64,000 nt of DNA from Marinobacter sp. MDS2 (GTDB lineage: Bacteria; Pseudomonadota; Gammaproteobacteria; Pseudomonadales; Oleiphilaceae), in NCBI RefSeq assembly GCF_030718085.1, contig NZ_JAVAJF010000001.1, positions 1,674,001 through 1,738,000 on the forward strand, read 5' to 3'. The notes beneath the pieces were generated by a model. The model did no database searches and had not been told where the DNA came from. It saw only the letters and a program-made list of their open reading frames with translations. The position numbers and the translations under genes are program-made. Every line of letters begins with the position of its first letter. The stretch's first letter is position 1. Below, in pieces: positions 54,503 to 64,000 of the stretch.

Positions 54503-56575
54503 ATGAAAAACAGAGCCGGAAAACTCAGTATGGGACAGGGAGGCAACAAGCTGATTGCCGGTCTGATCGCCGCACTGATTGCACTCACTATCCTGCTCGT
54601 TGTGGTGCTGTTCATCATCAACAAGGACAGCCAGAACGATCAGGAGTACATCGCCAATACCGCAGAGATGCGCGTGCTATCCCAGGAGATTGCGAAAAAC
54701 GCGACCGAAGCGGCCGGCGGTACTGCCGAAGCGTTCGACCAGTTACGACGCTCCCGCGATGAATTCCAGCTGCTCTGGACCAGCGTTACCAAAGGTAATC
54801 CGGAAACCGGCCTTCCGCCCAGCGAACTGGCACAACAAAGTAACACGCAGAAACTGTGGAACCGGGTGCGCGAAAACGCGGACAGCATCCTGTCCACCCA
54901 GGAAGCGGTACTTGGCCTGCACGAAGTGGCCCGCACCCTGAACGAAACCATTCCGCAACTGCAGGTTGAGTACGACGACATCGTACAGATCCTGCTGGAA
55001 AACGAAGCACCGGCTGAGCAGATCGCCCTTGCCCAGCGCCAGTCCCTGCTGGCAGAACGGATCGTCCGCTCGGTCAACAACGTTCTTTCCGGTGACGAAG
55101 ATGCCGTTATCGCCGCCGACCGCTTCGGTCGTGACGCCAGCTTGTTCGGGCGGGTACTCGACGGACAGCTGAACGGCAACCCCGGCATGGGCATCTCACA
55201 AGTCGCAGACGAAGACGCCATCTACGGCCTTGAAGCGGTTGATGAGCTGTTTGAATTCGTTTCCCAGAACGTTGACGCCATCCTTGAGGCTTCTCCCGAC
55301 CTGTTCAAGGTACGTCTGGCGGCCAGCGACATCTTCCAAAACTCGGAAGTGCTGCTGACCGAACTTTCCTCCTTGGCGAATGACTTCAGCTCCCAAGCGG
55401 AATCACGTCTGGTTAACGCAACCCTGGCGTTCTTCATCCTGGCGGCCATGGTTGCCATCGTGGTCTTCATCGGCTTTGCCCTCTACCGTGAAACTCAGTC
55501 CCGTCTGACCACCACTCAGGAACAGAACGAGCAGAACCAGAACGCGATCCTGCGGCTGCTGGACGAACTGGCTGATCTAGCCGATGGTGACCTGACCACC
55601 GAGGCGACCGTAACCGAAGACTTCACCGGTGCCATCGCCGACTCCATCAACTTCGCGATCGACCAGATGCGCGGCTTGGTACAGTCCATTCGAGGCACCG
55701 CAGTCCGAGTGGCATCCGCAGCCCAGGAATCTCAGGCAACGGCCATGCATCTGGCCGACGCTTCCGAGCATCAGGCCCAGGAAATTGCCGGCGCCTCGGC
55801 GGCGGTGAACGAAATGGCCGTGTCCATCGACCAGGTATCCTCCAACGCGGCGGAATCTTCTGCGGTTGCGGAGCGCTCGGTTGCCATCGCCAAGAAAGGC
55901 GCGGAAGTGGTACAGAACACCATTCGCGGCATGGACAACATCCGCGAGCAGATCCAGGAAACCTCCAAGCGGATCAAACGACTGGGTGAATCGTCCCAGG
56001 AAATCGGCGACATTGTATCTCTGATCAACGACATCGCCGACCAAACCAACATCCTGTCTCTGAACGCTGCGATTCAGGCCTCTATGGCCGGTGACGCGGG
56101 TCGAGGCTTTGCGGTTGTTGCGGACGAAGTTCAGCGCCTTGCGGAACGTTCCTCTGCCGCAACCAAACAGATTGAAGCACTGGTTAAGACGATCCAGTCT
56201 GACACCAACGAAGCCGTTATTTCCATGGAGCACACCACGGCCGAGGTAGTACGTGGTGCGCGTCTGGCTCAAGACGCGGGTATCGCACTCGAGGAAATCG
56301 AGAACGTATCCATGAGCCTTGCGGAACTGATCCAGAACATCTCCAACGCGGCACGCCAGCAGTCTTCTTCTGCGTCGCACATTTCCAACACGATGAACGT
56401 CATCCAGGAAATCACCTCGCAGACGTCTTCCGGTACCAACGCAACCGCGAAGTCGATCGGAAATCTGGCGGAAATGGCCTCCGAGCTTCGTTCTTCTGTT
56501 GCCGGCTTTACGTTGCCGGATGAAGATGCACTCAGCGAAGAAAACGAAAGTTACGACGAATCGGTGGTCAGCTGA
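54503..56575 (+). CDS. pilJ: Type IV pilus methyl-accepting chemoreceptor PilJ
   Basis: The 690-residue receptor has a TM near 15-42 and a long periplasmic PilJ-type helical domain. A second TM lies near 310-335 (LAFFILAAMVAIVVFIGFALY), followed by HAMP. The MCP signalling tip has ADQTNILSLNAAIQASMAGDAGRGFAVVADEVQRLAERS. It senses surface contact in the Pil-Chp system. GGGAG precedes the ATG. Confidence 0.96.
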   Translation: MKNRAGKLSMGQGGNKLIAGLIAALIALTILLVVVLFIINKDSQNDQEYIANTAEMRVLSQEIAKNATEAAGGTAEAFDQLRRSRDEFQLLWTSVTKGNPETGLPPSELAQQSNTQKLWNRVRENADSILSTQEAVLGLHEVARTLNETIPQLQVEYDDIVQILLENEAPAEQIALAQRQSLLAERIVRSVNNVLSGDEDAVIAADRFGRDASLFGRVLDGQLNGNPGMGISQVADEDAIYGLEAVDELFEFVSQNVDAILEASPDLFKVRLAASDIFQNSEVLLTELSSLANDFSSQAESRLVNATLAFFILAAMVAIVVFIGFALYRETQSRLTTTQEQNEQNQNAILRLLDELADLADGDLTTEATVTEDFTGAIADSINFAIDQMRGLVQSIRGTAVRVASAAQESQATAMHLADASEHQAQEIAGASAAVNEMAVSIDQVSSNAAESSAVAERSVAIAKKGAEVVQNTIRGMDNIREQIQETSKRIKRLGESSQEIGDIVSLINDIADQTNILSLNAAIQASMAGDAGRGFAVVADEVQRLAERSSAATKQIEALVKTIQSDTNEAVISMEHTTAEVVRGARLAQDAGIALEEIENVSMSLAELIQNISNAARQQSSSASHISNTMNVIQEITSQTSSGTNATAKSIGNLAEMASELRSSVAGFTLPDEDALSEENESYDESVVS

Positions 56576-56602
56576 TCACCGGCCCGGGGCAGCTGAAGGC
56601 TT

Positions 56603-57502
56603 ATGGTTCAGACACATAACCAAACGGCACCCGCAGACGGAATCTGGTCGCTGCGCAAACTTCCTGAAATGGACAATGCGCAGTTCGGTCAGTGGCAAAC
56701 CCTGCTGGAACACCGGACAGGCATCACCCTGACCCCCGACCGGCGATCGTTTCTGGAAACCAACTTGGGTATCCGGATGCGGGAAATAGGCTGCAACAGC
56801 TATCAGGCCTATTACGAGCAGATCGTGTCGGGCCCGGACGCTATTCAGGAGTGGGCTACGCTGGTGGACCGCCTGACGGTTCAGGAAACCCGCTTTTTCC
56901 GCGACCCTGAAGCCTGCAAGCTGGTGTCAGATTATGTGATGACCCGCCCTCGGGATGGTCTGAAAAGCCAGGCCCTGGAGGCCTGGAGTGTCGGCTGCTC
57001 GACCGGCGAAGAGCCTTACACGCTGGCCATGGTACTCAACGGGTGCATGGAACAGCTCGGCTTGCAGCCGCTGTACGGGGTAACCGGCTCGGACATCAGC
57101 CAGCCCGCACTGGTGAAAGCCAAATCCGGTTTGTTCAGTGCCCGCAAGTTGCTGGGCATGGATGAGGCCCTGAAATCCCGGTACTTCCGGCCTGCCGAGC
57201 GGAATACCGTAGAAATTGTGAACAGCATCCGTGAGCGGGTGTGCTTTGCCAGGCTCAATGTACTGGACCTGAACAAAGCCCCCATGCACGGCATGAACAT
57301 TATCTTCTGCCAGAACCTGCTGATTTACTTCCGCCGCTGGCGCCGGCGCGAGATTGTCAGACGTCTTTCAGAACGTCTGGCACCGGGGGGGTTACTGGTG
57401 TTAGGCCAAGGGGAGCTGACCGATTGGCAGCCACCGGGCCTGCAGAGGGTTCCCTCGGAACATGTACTGGCGTGGATCAAACGTCAGTCCGACGAAGAAT
57501 AA
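56603..57502 (+). CDS. pilK: CheR-type methyltransferase PilK
   Basis: The 299-residue protein has the CheR pattern: LVDRLTVQETRFFRDPEACK, LEAWSVGCSTGEEPYTLAMVL (SAM site), and MNIIFCQNLLIYFRRWRRREIV. It methylates receptor glutamates, probably on PilJ. It lies 28 nt after pilJ. Confidence 0.93.
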   Translation: MVQTHNQTAPADGIWSLRKLPEMDNAQFGQWQTLLEHRTGITLTPDRRSFLETNLGIRMREIGCNSYQAYYEQIVSGPDAIQEWATLVDRLTVQETRFFRDPEACKLVSDYVMTRPRDGLKSQALEAWSVGCSTGEEPYTLAMVLNGCMEQLGLQPLYGVTGSDISQPALVKAKSGLFSARKLLGMDEALKSRYFRPAERNTVEIVNSIRERVCFARLNVLDLNKAPMHGMNIIFCQNLLIYFRRWRRREIVRRLSERLAPGGLLVLGQGELTDWQPPGLQRVPSEHVLAWIKRQSDEE

Positions 57503-57513
57503 CCGGAGTGGTT

Positions 57514-60500
57514 ATGGGCAATCACCATGACAGTATCGCCCTCGACTGGGTTCGGGGCGAAATACAGGACACGCTGACCCAAGGCCAGCATGCACTCGAA
57601 GCGTACGTTGATAATCGTGACGATACCGCGCGCCTGCGCTTCTGCCTGAACTACCTTCATCAGGTGCACGGCACCTTGCAAATGGTGGAGCTCTACGGTG
57701 CGGCGTTGCTCACCGAAGAGATGGAGAAACTTACCCAGGCCATTCTGAACGAAACCGTCGTTAACGTTGATGACGCCCTCGAAGTTCTGATGCAGGCCAT
57801 TCTCCAGTTGCCCCAGTATCTGGAGCATCTGGGCAGCAGCAACGACGACTTTCCGATGGTGTTGTTGCCTCTGCTTAACGATCTACGCGCGGCGCGCGGC
57901 GAATCGCTGCTGTCTGATACCTCGCTGTTCAAACCGAACCTGACCGCAGCCCACTTCCAGGTGACCGGAAAAGTCTCTGAACGCCTTCAAGATCCGAAAG
58001 TGCTTGGCCACTTGCGTAAACTTCGGCAGATGTACCAGTTTGCTCTGGCCGGTGTGGTTCGCGAAGAAGACATGGATGCTCACTTTGGTTACATGCAAAA
58101 AGTCATCGACCGGCTCTCGCGTTTGTGCCAAAAAACCGCTCGGGGCGAACTCTGGAAGGCCGCCGGCGCGTTTGTTGAAACACTCGAAGCCCGCGTAAAC
58201 CCGGTCAACACGGCCGTTAAATCGCTGTTGCGCGAACTCGATGGCGAGATTCGCAAGCTGACCGACGAACACGCCGACATTCTGCTGCAGCCGGTTCCCG
58301 AGGCCTTACTCAAGAACCTGTTGTATTACGTTGCCCGGGCACGGCATCTGGACCGGCCACAGGTTAATTACCTGCGCAGCGCTTACCAACTGTCCGATGC
58401 CCTGCCCTCCGACGACGATGTCAGTGAGGCCCGGACTCGTGTTTCCGGCCCCGGCCGCGATGCCATTCAGTCCGTCGTCAGCGCCCTCAACGAAGAGCTT
58501 GGCCGCTTGAAAGATCAGCTCGACCTGTTCGTGCGTGCGGAGCATCGCCAGAACAACGAGCTGGACGAACTGCTTCCGGGTCTGCGCCAGGTTGGCAATA
58601 CGCTGGCCGTGCTTGGCCTTGGCATTCCTCGCAAAGTGGTGACCGAACAAATTGAGCTGGTTGGAAAACTGTGCGGTCAACTGGAAACGATCGATGACGG
58701 CACACTGATGGACATCGCAGGCGCTCTGCTTTATGTCGAAGCCAGCCTGGCCGGCCTCGACGTGGATCGCCATACCGAAGTTTCAGACAACGCCGAAACC
58801 GGCGAACCAACAAACATCGGCTCTCGTGAACTATCAGAGGCCAATGAGGCACTGATCCGGGAATCCCGGAATACGCTGGAACAAGCTAAATCCGCCATCG
58901 TTAACTTCATCGCCTCGCAATGGGATACCCAGGAAATCGAGCACGTCCCGGCACTGCTCCATAGCATTCGCGGCGGCCTGGGGCTGATACCTCTTGAGCA
59001 CATACCGGACATGCTCGACTCTGCCGAGCGTTATATTTCCGATGTTTTACTGTCCAGCCAGCAGGTTCCCGACTGGCGCCAACTGGACACACTGGCCGAC
59101 GCAATAACCAGCATCGAGTACTACCTCGAGCGGGTCGCCGAAGGCATTACCGATAACAGCACCATCCTTCGCATTGCCAATGAAAGTCTCGCAAGCCTGG
59201 GCTTCCCCGTGGGTGAAGACCCAACCTGGAGCGAAGCAGGTCAAGCCGAGGCCGTTGAATCAGAGGATGTCCCCGTTCTTGGCCAGTCCCTGCAGGAAGA
59301 GCCGGGCTCGCCGCAGAAGAGCTCCGACAGCGAACTGCTGGATGATGAAATACTCAGCATCTTTGTCGAGGAAGCCGAAGAAGTTCTGGCGACCATTCAA
59401 GAGTACTATCCCCGTCTGCGCAGGGATCACGGCGACCGGGACGCATTGACCGAAGTGCGTCGCGCCTACCATACATTGAAAGGCAGTGGCCGACTGGTCG
59501 GTGCAGAAAGCCTCGCCGAGATGGCCTGGTCGGTTGAAAACCTTCTGAATCGGGTTATTGACCAAACGCTGAAAGCCACAGACGATATGTTTGCGCTGCT
59601 GGATGATGTGAATGCGCGTATTCCAGAGCTCATTCAAGATTTCCGTCAGGGCGAAACCGCCGGTGATGTCGATGCACTGATAAACCGGGCGGAAGCACTG
59701 GCCACAACCCGTCGCGCAGATACCACCACTTCGGAACCGGCCAACCCGGCAGACGCGACCGAACAGCCTGTCGAGACACCCGACGAGCCAGCGATTGCCG
59801 CCAGTCCGGCAGAACCGATCATTATTGAGGCCGCAAAGTCGGCCGAGCCCGCCACAGACGACATGGACGACCTCATCGACGATGAGATTCTGGAGATCTT
59901 CATTGAAGAGGCGGGCGAAGTACTCGAAACCATCAACGAATATTTACCCATGCTGCTTCGGCAGTACGATGATCGCAGTGCGCTGGCCGAAGTAAGACGC
60001 GCCTTCCACACCCTAAAGGGCAGTGGTCGCATGGTCGGTGCCGGAGTGATTAGCGAATTGTCCTGGTCCGTGGAGAACATGCTGAACCGGATTATTGAAG
60101 GCAGCATCTTCATGAACGACGATCTGGCCCAGCTGCTTCAGGACGTGACCGACGTCATTCCCACGCTGGTCAGCGATTTCGAACAACGCATCGATGCACG
60201 CGTTGACACCGCGCCACTCGAGGCACGTGCTCAGGCCCTGGCCAGCGGCGAATTCCCGGACACCTCCGCGATGCCAGCGGCTGAGGTTGCGGAAACATCG
60301 CAAGAGCAGAGCAGCGGAACATCAGGGAACGAGGACGTTGATCAGCAGAGCCCAGAAGATGCAGATCGCGTGCTGCTCGAAATTTTTGAGCAGGAAGCCC
60401 AAACCCATCTGGAAACCCTTCAGAATTACTTACTGACAGCCCAACACCAAACCGCGGCTGTCTATACCGACGACCTGTCCCGCGCGCTGCATACTCTGCG

Positions 60501-63500
60501 CGGCAGCGCCAATACGGCAGGCATTGCTCCTATTGCGGCCATCATTACGCCTTTGGAGCGCTTCATCAAAGAAGCCAGAGCACAAAACAAGCGGGCCGAT
60601 CACGAGGTACTCGAATTAATATCCCGTGCCAGTGATTTCCTGACCCAGGGGCTGGCGCAAATTCATATTGATCCGCAAGCCGAACTTGACGGAACCGCGG
60701 ACTACCTCGAAAAACTCGAGAAAGTCAGCACCTCCACGTTCCAGGGACAGGCCTTTGATGACGATGTCGCTCCGGCCAATCAGGTATCGTCACAACTGAT
60801 CCAGCTGTTTCTGGGCGAAGGTCTCGACATCGTTCTGGATGCCGAAACCATTCTGGATGAATGGGCTACCGATCCCCAGCAAACCGGTGCCCTGTCCACC
60901 TTGCGCAGCGAGCTTGAATCCCTCACCGACAGCGCAGCGGATGCCGGCCTAGCCGACGTGGCCAATCTGGCCGACGCCCTGACGCGCCTCTACGGAGCGG
61001 TGACCGTGTATGGATTGCCCACCAACGGCCAATTCTTTGAAACCGCGCGAAACGCTCAGGAACAACTCATCAACCAGATGGATCAGGTCGCGGCCGGTCT
61101 GGCGACCGATCCCTGTGACGACATCATTCTCGAACTTCATGCGCTGACCGACGCAGTGAACCGGAACGACGAGCCGGACGAATTTGAACAACAGTTCACC
61201 GAGGACCTTGAAGAAATAGACCTCAGCCTCGAAGACAACGACTTTGCTGTTCCGGAATCCGCTGCCGAGCCGCTGACGACCCCGGCGGAGGCCTCCGATG
61301 ACAGCGACATGGATGAGGAACTTGCCGCGATCTTCCTTGAAGAAGCCCGGGATCTCATCGACAGCACCGCTGAAACACTTCAGACCTGGAGTGACGAGCC
61401 CGACAACATTGATATTCTGCGTTTGCTGCAAAGAGACTTGCACACACTGAAAGGCGGCGCACGCCTTGCCGAAATCGAGGCAGTGGGCGATCTGGCCCAC
61501 GAACTGGAAAACCTGTTCGAGGGCCTGACCGAACAGCGGCTTTCCATCAACAGTACGCTTTCCGACCTTCTGTTCCGGTGCCATGACCGCCTGGCAGGTA
61601 TGGTTGATGCTCTGGAGGCTCAAAATCAGCCAAAACCGGCCCCCGATCTGGAGCATGAAATCCAACAGTACATCGCCGGTGCCGACAGCACACGACCGGT
61701 CACCGATGTGGTGCAAGAGGCAGATCCCAAAACCGAATCTGGCGACGACGATGGCAAAACGACGGAATCCGGAGATATTAATGCCAACGAAGACACTGGC
61801 AGCAACGTGGCTGACCTGTCTCACCTGGACCCGGAATTACTCGGTATCTTCCTGGAAGAAGCCTACGACCTGATCAATTCTACCGGCAGCGCCCTCCATA
61901 GCTGGAGCGAGAATCCGTCCGATCGTAGCATCGCCGCGGAACTGCAGCGCGATGTACACACCTTGAAGGGTGGAGCCCGAATGGCGGGCGTAGACGCTAT
62001 CGGCGATTTGACCCACGTGCTTGAAGACCTGTTTGAAAAGGTTGCCGAGGGTCAACTGGAAGCCAGCGGCACCATGATCGACTTGCTGTTTGCCTGTCAC
62101 GACCGGCTGGCACAAATGGTCGAGCAAGTGGCTACCCAACAACCATGCCCGCCCGCAAAAGCGCTGGAAGCACAGGTACAAGCCATTCTCCGGGGCGAAG
62201 AGCCTGCCAACGTTGACGTTGCACCGGACCTTGAGGCATTAGCGGAACAATCACCCATCGAGCACGATGACTCGGGCTTCGAAACCGAACCGGTGATTGA
62301 CTCACAAGCCGAGGATATTCTCAGCATCTTCCTGGATGAAGGTCTGGAAATTAACGATGCCATCGCGGAAAACCTGGAGCGTTGGCGCGAGCAACCCGAT
62401 GAACTTGCCGCACTGATGTCATTGCGACAAGAGCTCCACACCCTCAAGGGTGGCGCGCGTTTGTCAGACCTCGATGCCATCGCGGATCTCGCCGAAGCCT
62501 GGTCGGAATTGCTTGACGACACGCTGGCCGGCAGCAAACCGGCAGAGACGGCGCTGGCGCTGAGCGACCGGGCACAAGCCAATTTCCGCTCCATGCTTGA
62601 AGCCATGGAAGCCGGTAAGCAACCAGAACTCGACTTCAGCCTCATCGATGCCCTGGCCCAATCGGACACCGGGATTCCCGAGCCGGCTTCAGAAGTCGAA
62701 CAAGCCGAGAGCCAGGATCGGGAAGCGCCGGATCCGGAAGTGCTGGAGATCTTCCTCGAAGAAGCCAATGAAATCATGGACCAGCTGGAGCAATTGCTGG
62801 CCGATTGGCACAAAGAACCGAACAATCACCATTTCAATCAAGAAGCTCAGCGTGCCATGCACACCCTCAAAGGGGGCGCGCGCCTGTCTCAGCTTTCAGG
62901 ATTGGGAGACAAAGCCCATACCTTTGAAACCTTGTTGATTGATCTTGGCGGCAATGCTCCCTCCGAAGCCCAATGGCAGCAAATTGCCCGTCAGCATGAC
63001 GACATCATCGCAGCCGTCGCTGCGGTCCGCGCTCATTTCGAACAAGGCGCCGCACTCCCAGAGCCCGCGCCAGCTGAGCTGGAGGAGCAACCAGCCGCCC
63101 AGGCACCGGCACCGCTGATAACCGAAGCTGCGCCCGAACAGCCCGAAACCAAGCCGGTTGCCCGTAAACCTTCGAAGCGCCGCAATCAAAAAGCCGCCGA
63201 AGCCCAGCGTGCTGCCCAAGAAACCATTCGAGTGTCGGCTCCGCTGCTGGACGACCTGGTTAACCTAGCGGGCGAAACCAGTATCACCCGTGGCCGGCTG
63301 GAGCAGCAGTCCAGTGATTTCAGCCACACCCTCGACGAGATGGCCGCCACCATCGAGCGGCTGCGCGAGCAGCTGCGTCGAATGGATATTGAAACCGAGA
63401 CCCAGATTCTGTTCCGTGCCGAACAGGAACACGGCGCAGACTACGGCGAAGATTTCGATCCGCTCGAGATGGACCGCTATTCCTCGATCCAGCAGCTGTC

Positions 63501-64000
63501 CCGGGCCCTCACCGAATCCTCGTCTGACCTTGCTGACCTGCGAGAAACACTGGCGGACCGGGTACGTGACACAGAAACACTGCTGGTTCAGCAGTCACGT
63601 ATCAATACCGAGCTCCAGGAAGGTCTGATGAAGACCCGAATGGTTCCGTTTGCTTCTACCGTGCCGAGGTTGCGTCGGATCGTTCGCCAGATCAGCGGCG
63701 AACTGGGCAAGAAAGTCGATTTCGACGTTCGCAATGCCGAAGGCGAAATGGATCGGAGCATTCTGGAGCGTATGATCGCACCGCTGGAACACATGCTGCG
63801 AAACGCTCTGGACCATGGCATTGAAACACCACAGGAACGCCGTCAGGCCGGCAAACCTGAAACCGGCGAAGTCGTGCTGTCGTTGACCCGCGAGGGTGGC
63901 GACGTGGTGTTGCGCATGATCGATGACGGCAAAGGCATTCCCGCTGACGTGATTCGCGAGAAAGCCATTCGCCAGGGCCTGATGCACAACAACGAAGCAT
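57514..64000 (+). CDS. chpA: Pil-Chp hybrid histidine kinase ChpA (runs off right edge)
   Basis: At least 2162 residues are visible. The N-terminal FimL-like region holds HQVHGTLQM near H52. Seven Hpt-type phosphorylation sites follow: H653, H832, H993, H1310, H1482, H1642 and H1783, each in HTLKG or HTLRG. A degenerate Hpt-like segment near 1130-1150 has no histidine. The kinase core starts near 1905 (ETIRVSAPLLDDLVNLAGE). The N box has HMLRNALDHG (2093-2102) and the G1 box DDGKG (2137-2141). CheW and receiver domains should lie beyond the edge. GGAG lies before the ATG. Confidence 0.95.
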   Translation, partial: MGNHHDSIALDWVRGEIQDTLTQGQHALEAYVDNRDDTARLRFCLNYLHQVHGTLQMVELYGAALLTEEMEKLTQAILNETVVNVDDALEVLMQAILQLPQYLEHLGSSNDDFPMVLLPLLNDLRAARGESLLSDTSLFKPNLTAAHFQVTGKVSERLQDPKVLGHLRKLRQMYQFALAGVVREEDMDAHFGYMQKVIDRLSRLCQKTARGELWKAAGAFVETLEARVNPVNTAVKSLLRELDGEIRKLTDEHADILLQPVPEALLKNLLYYVARARHLDRPQVNYLRSAYQLSDALPSDDDVSEARTRVSGPGRDAIQSVVSALNEELGRLKDQLDLFVRAEHRQNNELDELLPGLRQVGNTLAVLGLGIPRKVVTEQIELVGKLCGQLETIDDGTLMDIAGALLYVEASLAGLDVDRHTEVSDNAETGEPTNIGSRELSEANEALIRESRNTLEQAKSAIVNFIASQWDTQEIEHVPALLHSIRGGLGLIPLEHIPDMLDSAERYISDVLLSSQQVPDWRQLDTLADAITSIEYYLERVAEGITDNSTILRIANESLASLGFPVGEDPTWSEAGQAEAVESEDVPVLGQSLQEEPGSPQKSSDSELLDDEILSIFVEEAEEVLATIQEYYPRLRRDHGDRDALTEVRRAYHTLKGSGRLVGAESLAEMAWSVENLLNRVIDQTLKATDDMFALLDDVNARIPELIQDFRQGETAGDVDALINRAEALATTRRADTTTSEPANPADATEQPVETPDEPAIAASPAEPIIIEAAKSAEPATDDMDDLIDDEILEIFIEEAGEVLETINEYLPMLLRQYDDRSALAEVRRAFHTLKGSGRMVGAGVISELSWSVENMLNRIIEGSIFMNDDLAQLLQDVTDVIPTLVSDFEQRIDARVDTAPLEARAQALASGEFPDTSAMPAAEVAETSQEQSSGTSGNEDVDQQSPEDADRVLLEIFEQEAQTHLETLQNYLLTAQHQTAAVYTDDLSRALHTLRGSANTAGIAPIAAIITPLERFIKEARAQNKRADHEVLELISRASDFLTQGLAQIHIDPQAELDGTADYLEKLEKVSTSTFQGQAFDDDVAPANQVSSQLIQLFLGEGLDIVLDAETILDEWATDPQQTGALSTLRSELESLTDSAADAGLADVANLADALTRLYGAVTVYGLPTNGQFFETARNAQEQLINQMDQVAAGLATDPCDDIILELHALTDAVNRNDEPDEFEQQFTEDLEEIDLSLEDNDFAVPESAAEPLTTPAEASDDSDMDEELAAIFLEEARDLIDSTAETLQTWSDEPDNIDILRLLQRDLHTLKGGARLAEIEAVGDLAHELENLFEGLTEQRLSINSTLSDLLFRCHDRLAGMVDALEAQNQPKPAPDLEHEIQQYIAGADSTRPVTDVVQEADPKTESGDDDGKTTESGDINANEDTGSNVADLSHLDPELLGIFLEEAYDLINSTGSALHSWSENPSDRSIAAELQRDVHTLKGGARMAGVDAIGDLTHVLEDLFEKVAEGQLEASGTMIDLLFACHDRLAQMVEQVATQQPCPPAKALEAQVQAILRGEEPANVDVAPDLEALAEQSPIEHDDSGFETEPVIDSQAEDILSIFLDEGLEINDAIAENLERWREQPDELAALMSLRQELHTLKGGARLSDLDAIADLAEAWSELLDDTLAGSKPAETALALSDRAQANFRSMLEAMEAGKQPELDFSLIDALAQSDTGIPEPASEVEQAESQDREAPDPEVLEIFLEEANEIMDQLEQLLADWHKEPNNHHFNQEAQRAMHTLKGGARLSQLSGLGDKAHTFETLLIDLGGNAPSEAQWQQIARQHDDIIAAVAAVRAHFEQGAALPEPAPAELEEQPAAQAPAPLITEAAPEQPETKPVARKPSKRRNQKAAEAQRAAQETIRVSAPLLDDLVNLAGETSITRGRLEQQSSDFSHTLDEMAATIERLREQLRRMDIETETQILFRAEQEHGADYGEDFDPLEMDRYSSIQQLSRALTESSSDLADLRETLADRVRDTETLLVQQSRINTELQEGLMKTRMVPFASTVPRLRRIVRQISGELGKKVDFDVRNAEGEMDRSILERMIAPLEHMLRNALDHGIETPQERRQAGKPETGEVVLSLTREGGDVVLRMIDDGKGIPADVIREKAIRQGLMHNNEA

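Overview
The window looks like a chromosomal segment of a Marinobacter-like marine gammaproteobacterium. This is inferred from protein character and gene order; no rRNA or tRNA gene is present to confirm it. Several blocks keep conserved gammaproteobacterial orders: rsmD/ftsY-ftsE-ftsX-rpoH, yrfG-hslR-hslO-pckA, and pyrC'-pyrB-pyrR-ruvX-yqgE-tonB-gshB next to pilG-H-I-J-K-chpA. The last matches the order known from Pseudomonas.

Region 1 (1-23730, all minus strand) is a type VI secretion (T6SS) locus. In transcription order it reads tssB, tssC, tssE, tssF, tssG, an FHA protein, tssJ, tssK, tssL, tssH (ClpV), vasH (sigma-54 activator), vasI, tssA, tssM, vgrG, a DUF4123 chaperone, and a VasX-like effector that runs off the left edge. 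Most junctions overlap or nearly touch. Two gaps (tssE-tssF and tssH-vasH) are filled by palindromic repeat elements. No hcp, PAAR, immunity, or PpkA/PppA gene is visible.

Region 2 (23731-31466) is mixed. It holds an acyl-CoA-binding protein, an orphan integrase-type N-terminal domain, a secreted unknown, greB behind a structured leader with a strong terminator, a small coiled-coil unknown, an OmpR-type two-component pair, a hyi-glxR glyoxylate pair, and rpoH with a predicted sigma-E-type promoter.

Region 3 (31467-42171) is core housekeeping: ftsX-ftsE-ftsY, rsmD, a fatty acid desaturase with a FabR-like palindrome upstream, mutM, a small exported protein, yrfG, hslR, hslO and pckA, with clear intrinsic terminators.

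Region 4 (42172-46985) is a TRAP-type transporter (large permease, TatT-like lipoprotein, periplasmic binding protein) on the minus strand, with an HU gene on the plus strand between two of its parts.

Region 5 (46985-52745, minus strand) runs in transcription order gshB, a TonB-like gene, yqgE, ruvX, pyrR, pyrB, and a catalytically dead dihydroorotase pyrC'. Region 6 (53056 to the right edge, plus strand) is the Pil-Chp chemosensory operon that controls type IV pili. It ends inside the giant kinase gene chpA.

The most unusual feature is a family of three intergenic palindromes (11358-11456, 20942-21042, 30389-30501). They share a loop sequence and an inner-arm core. Their outer arms differ between copies but are perfectly complementary within each copy.
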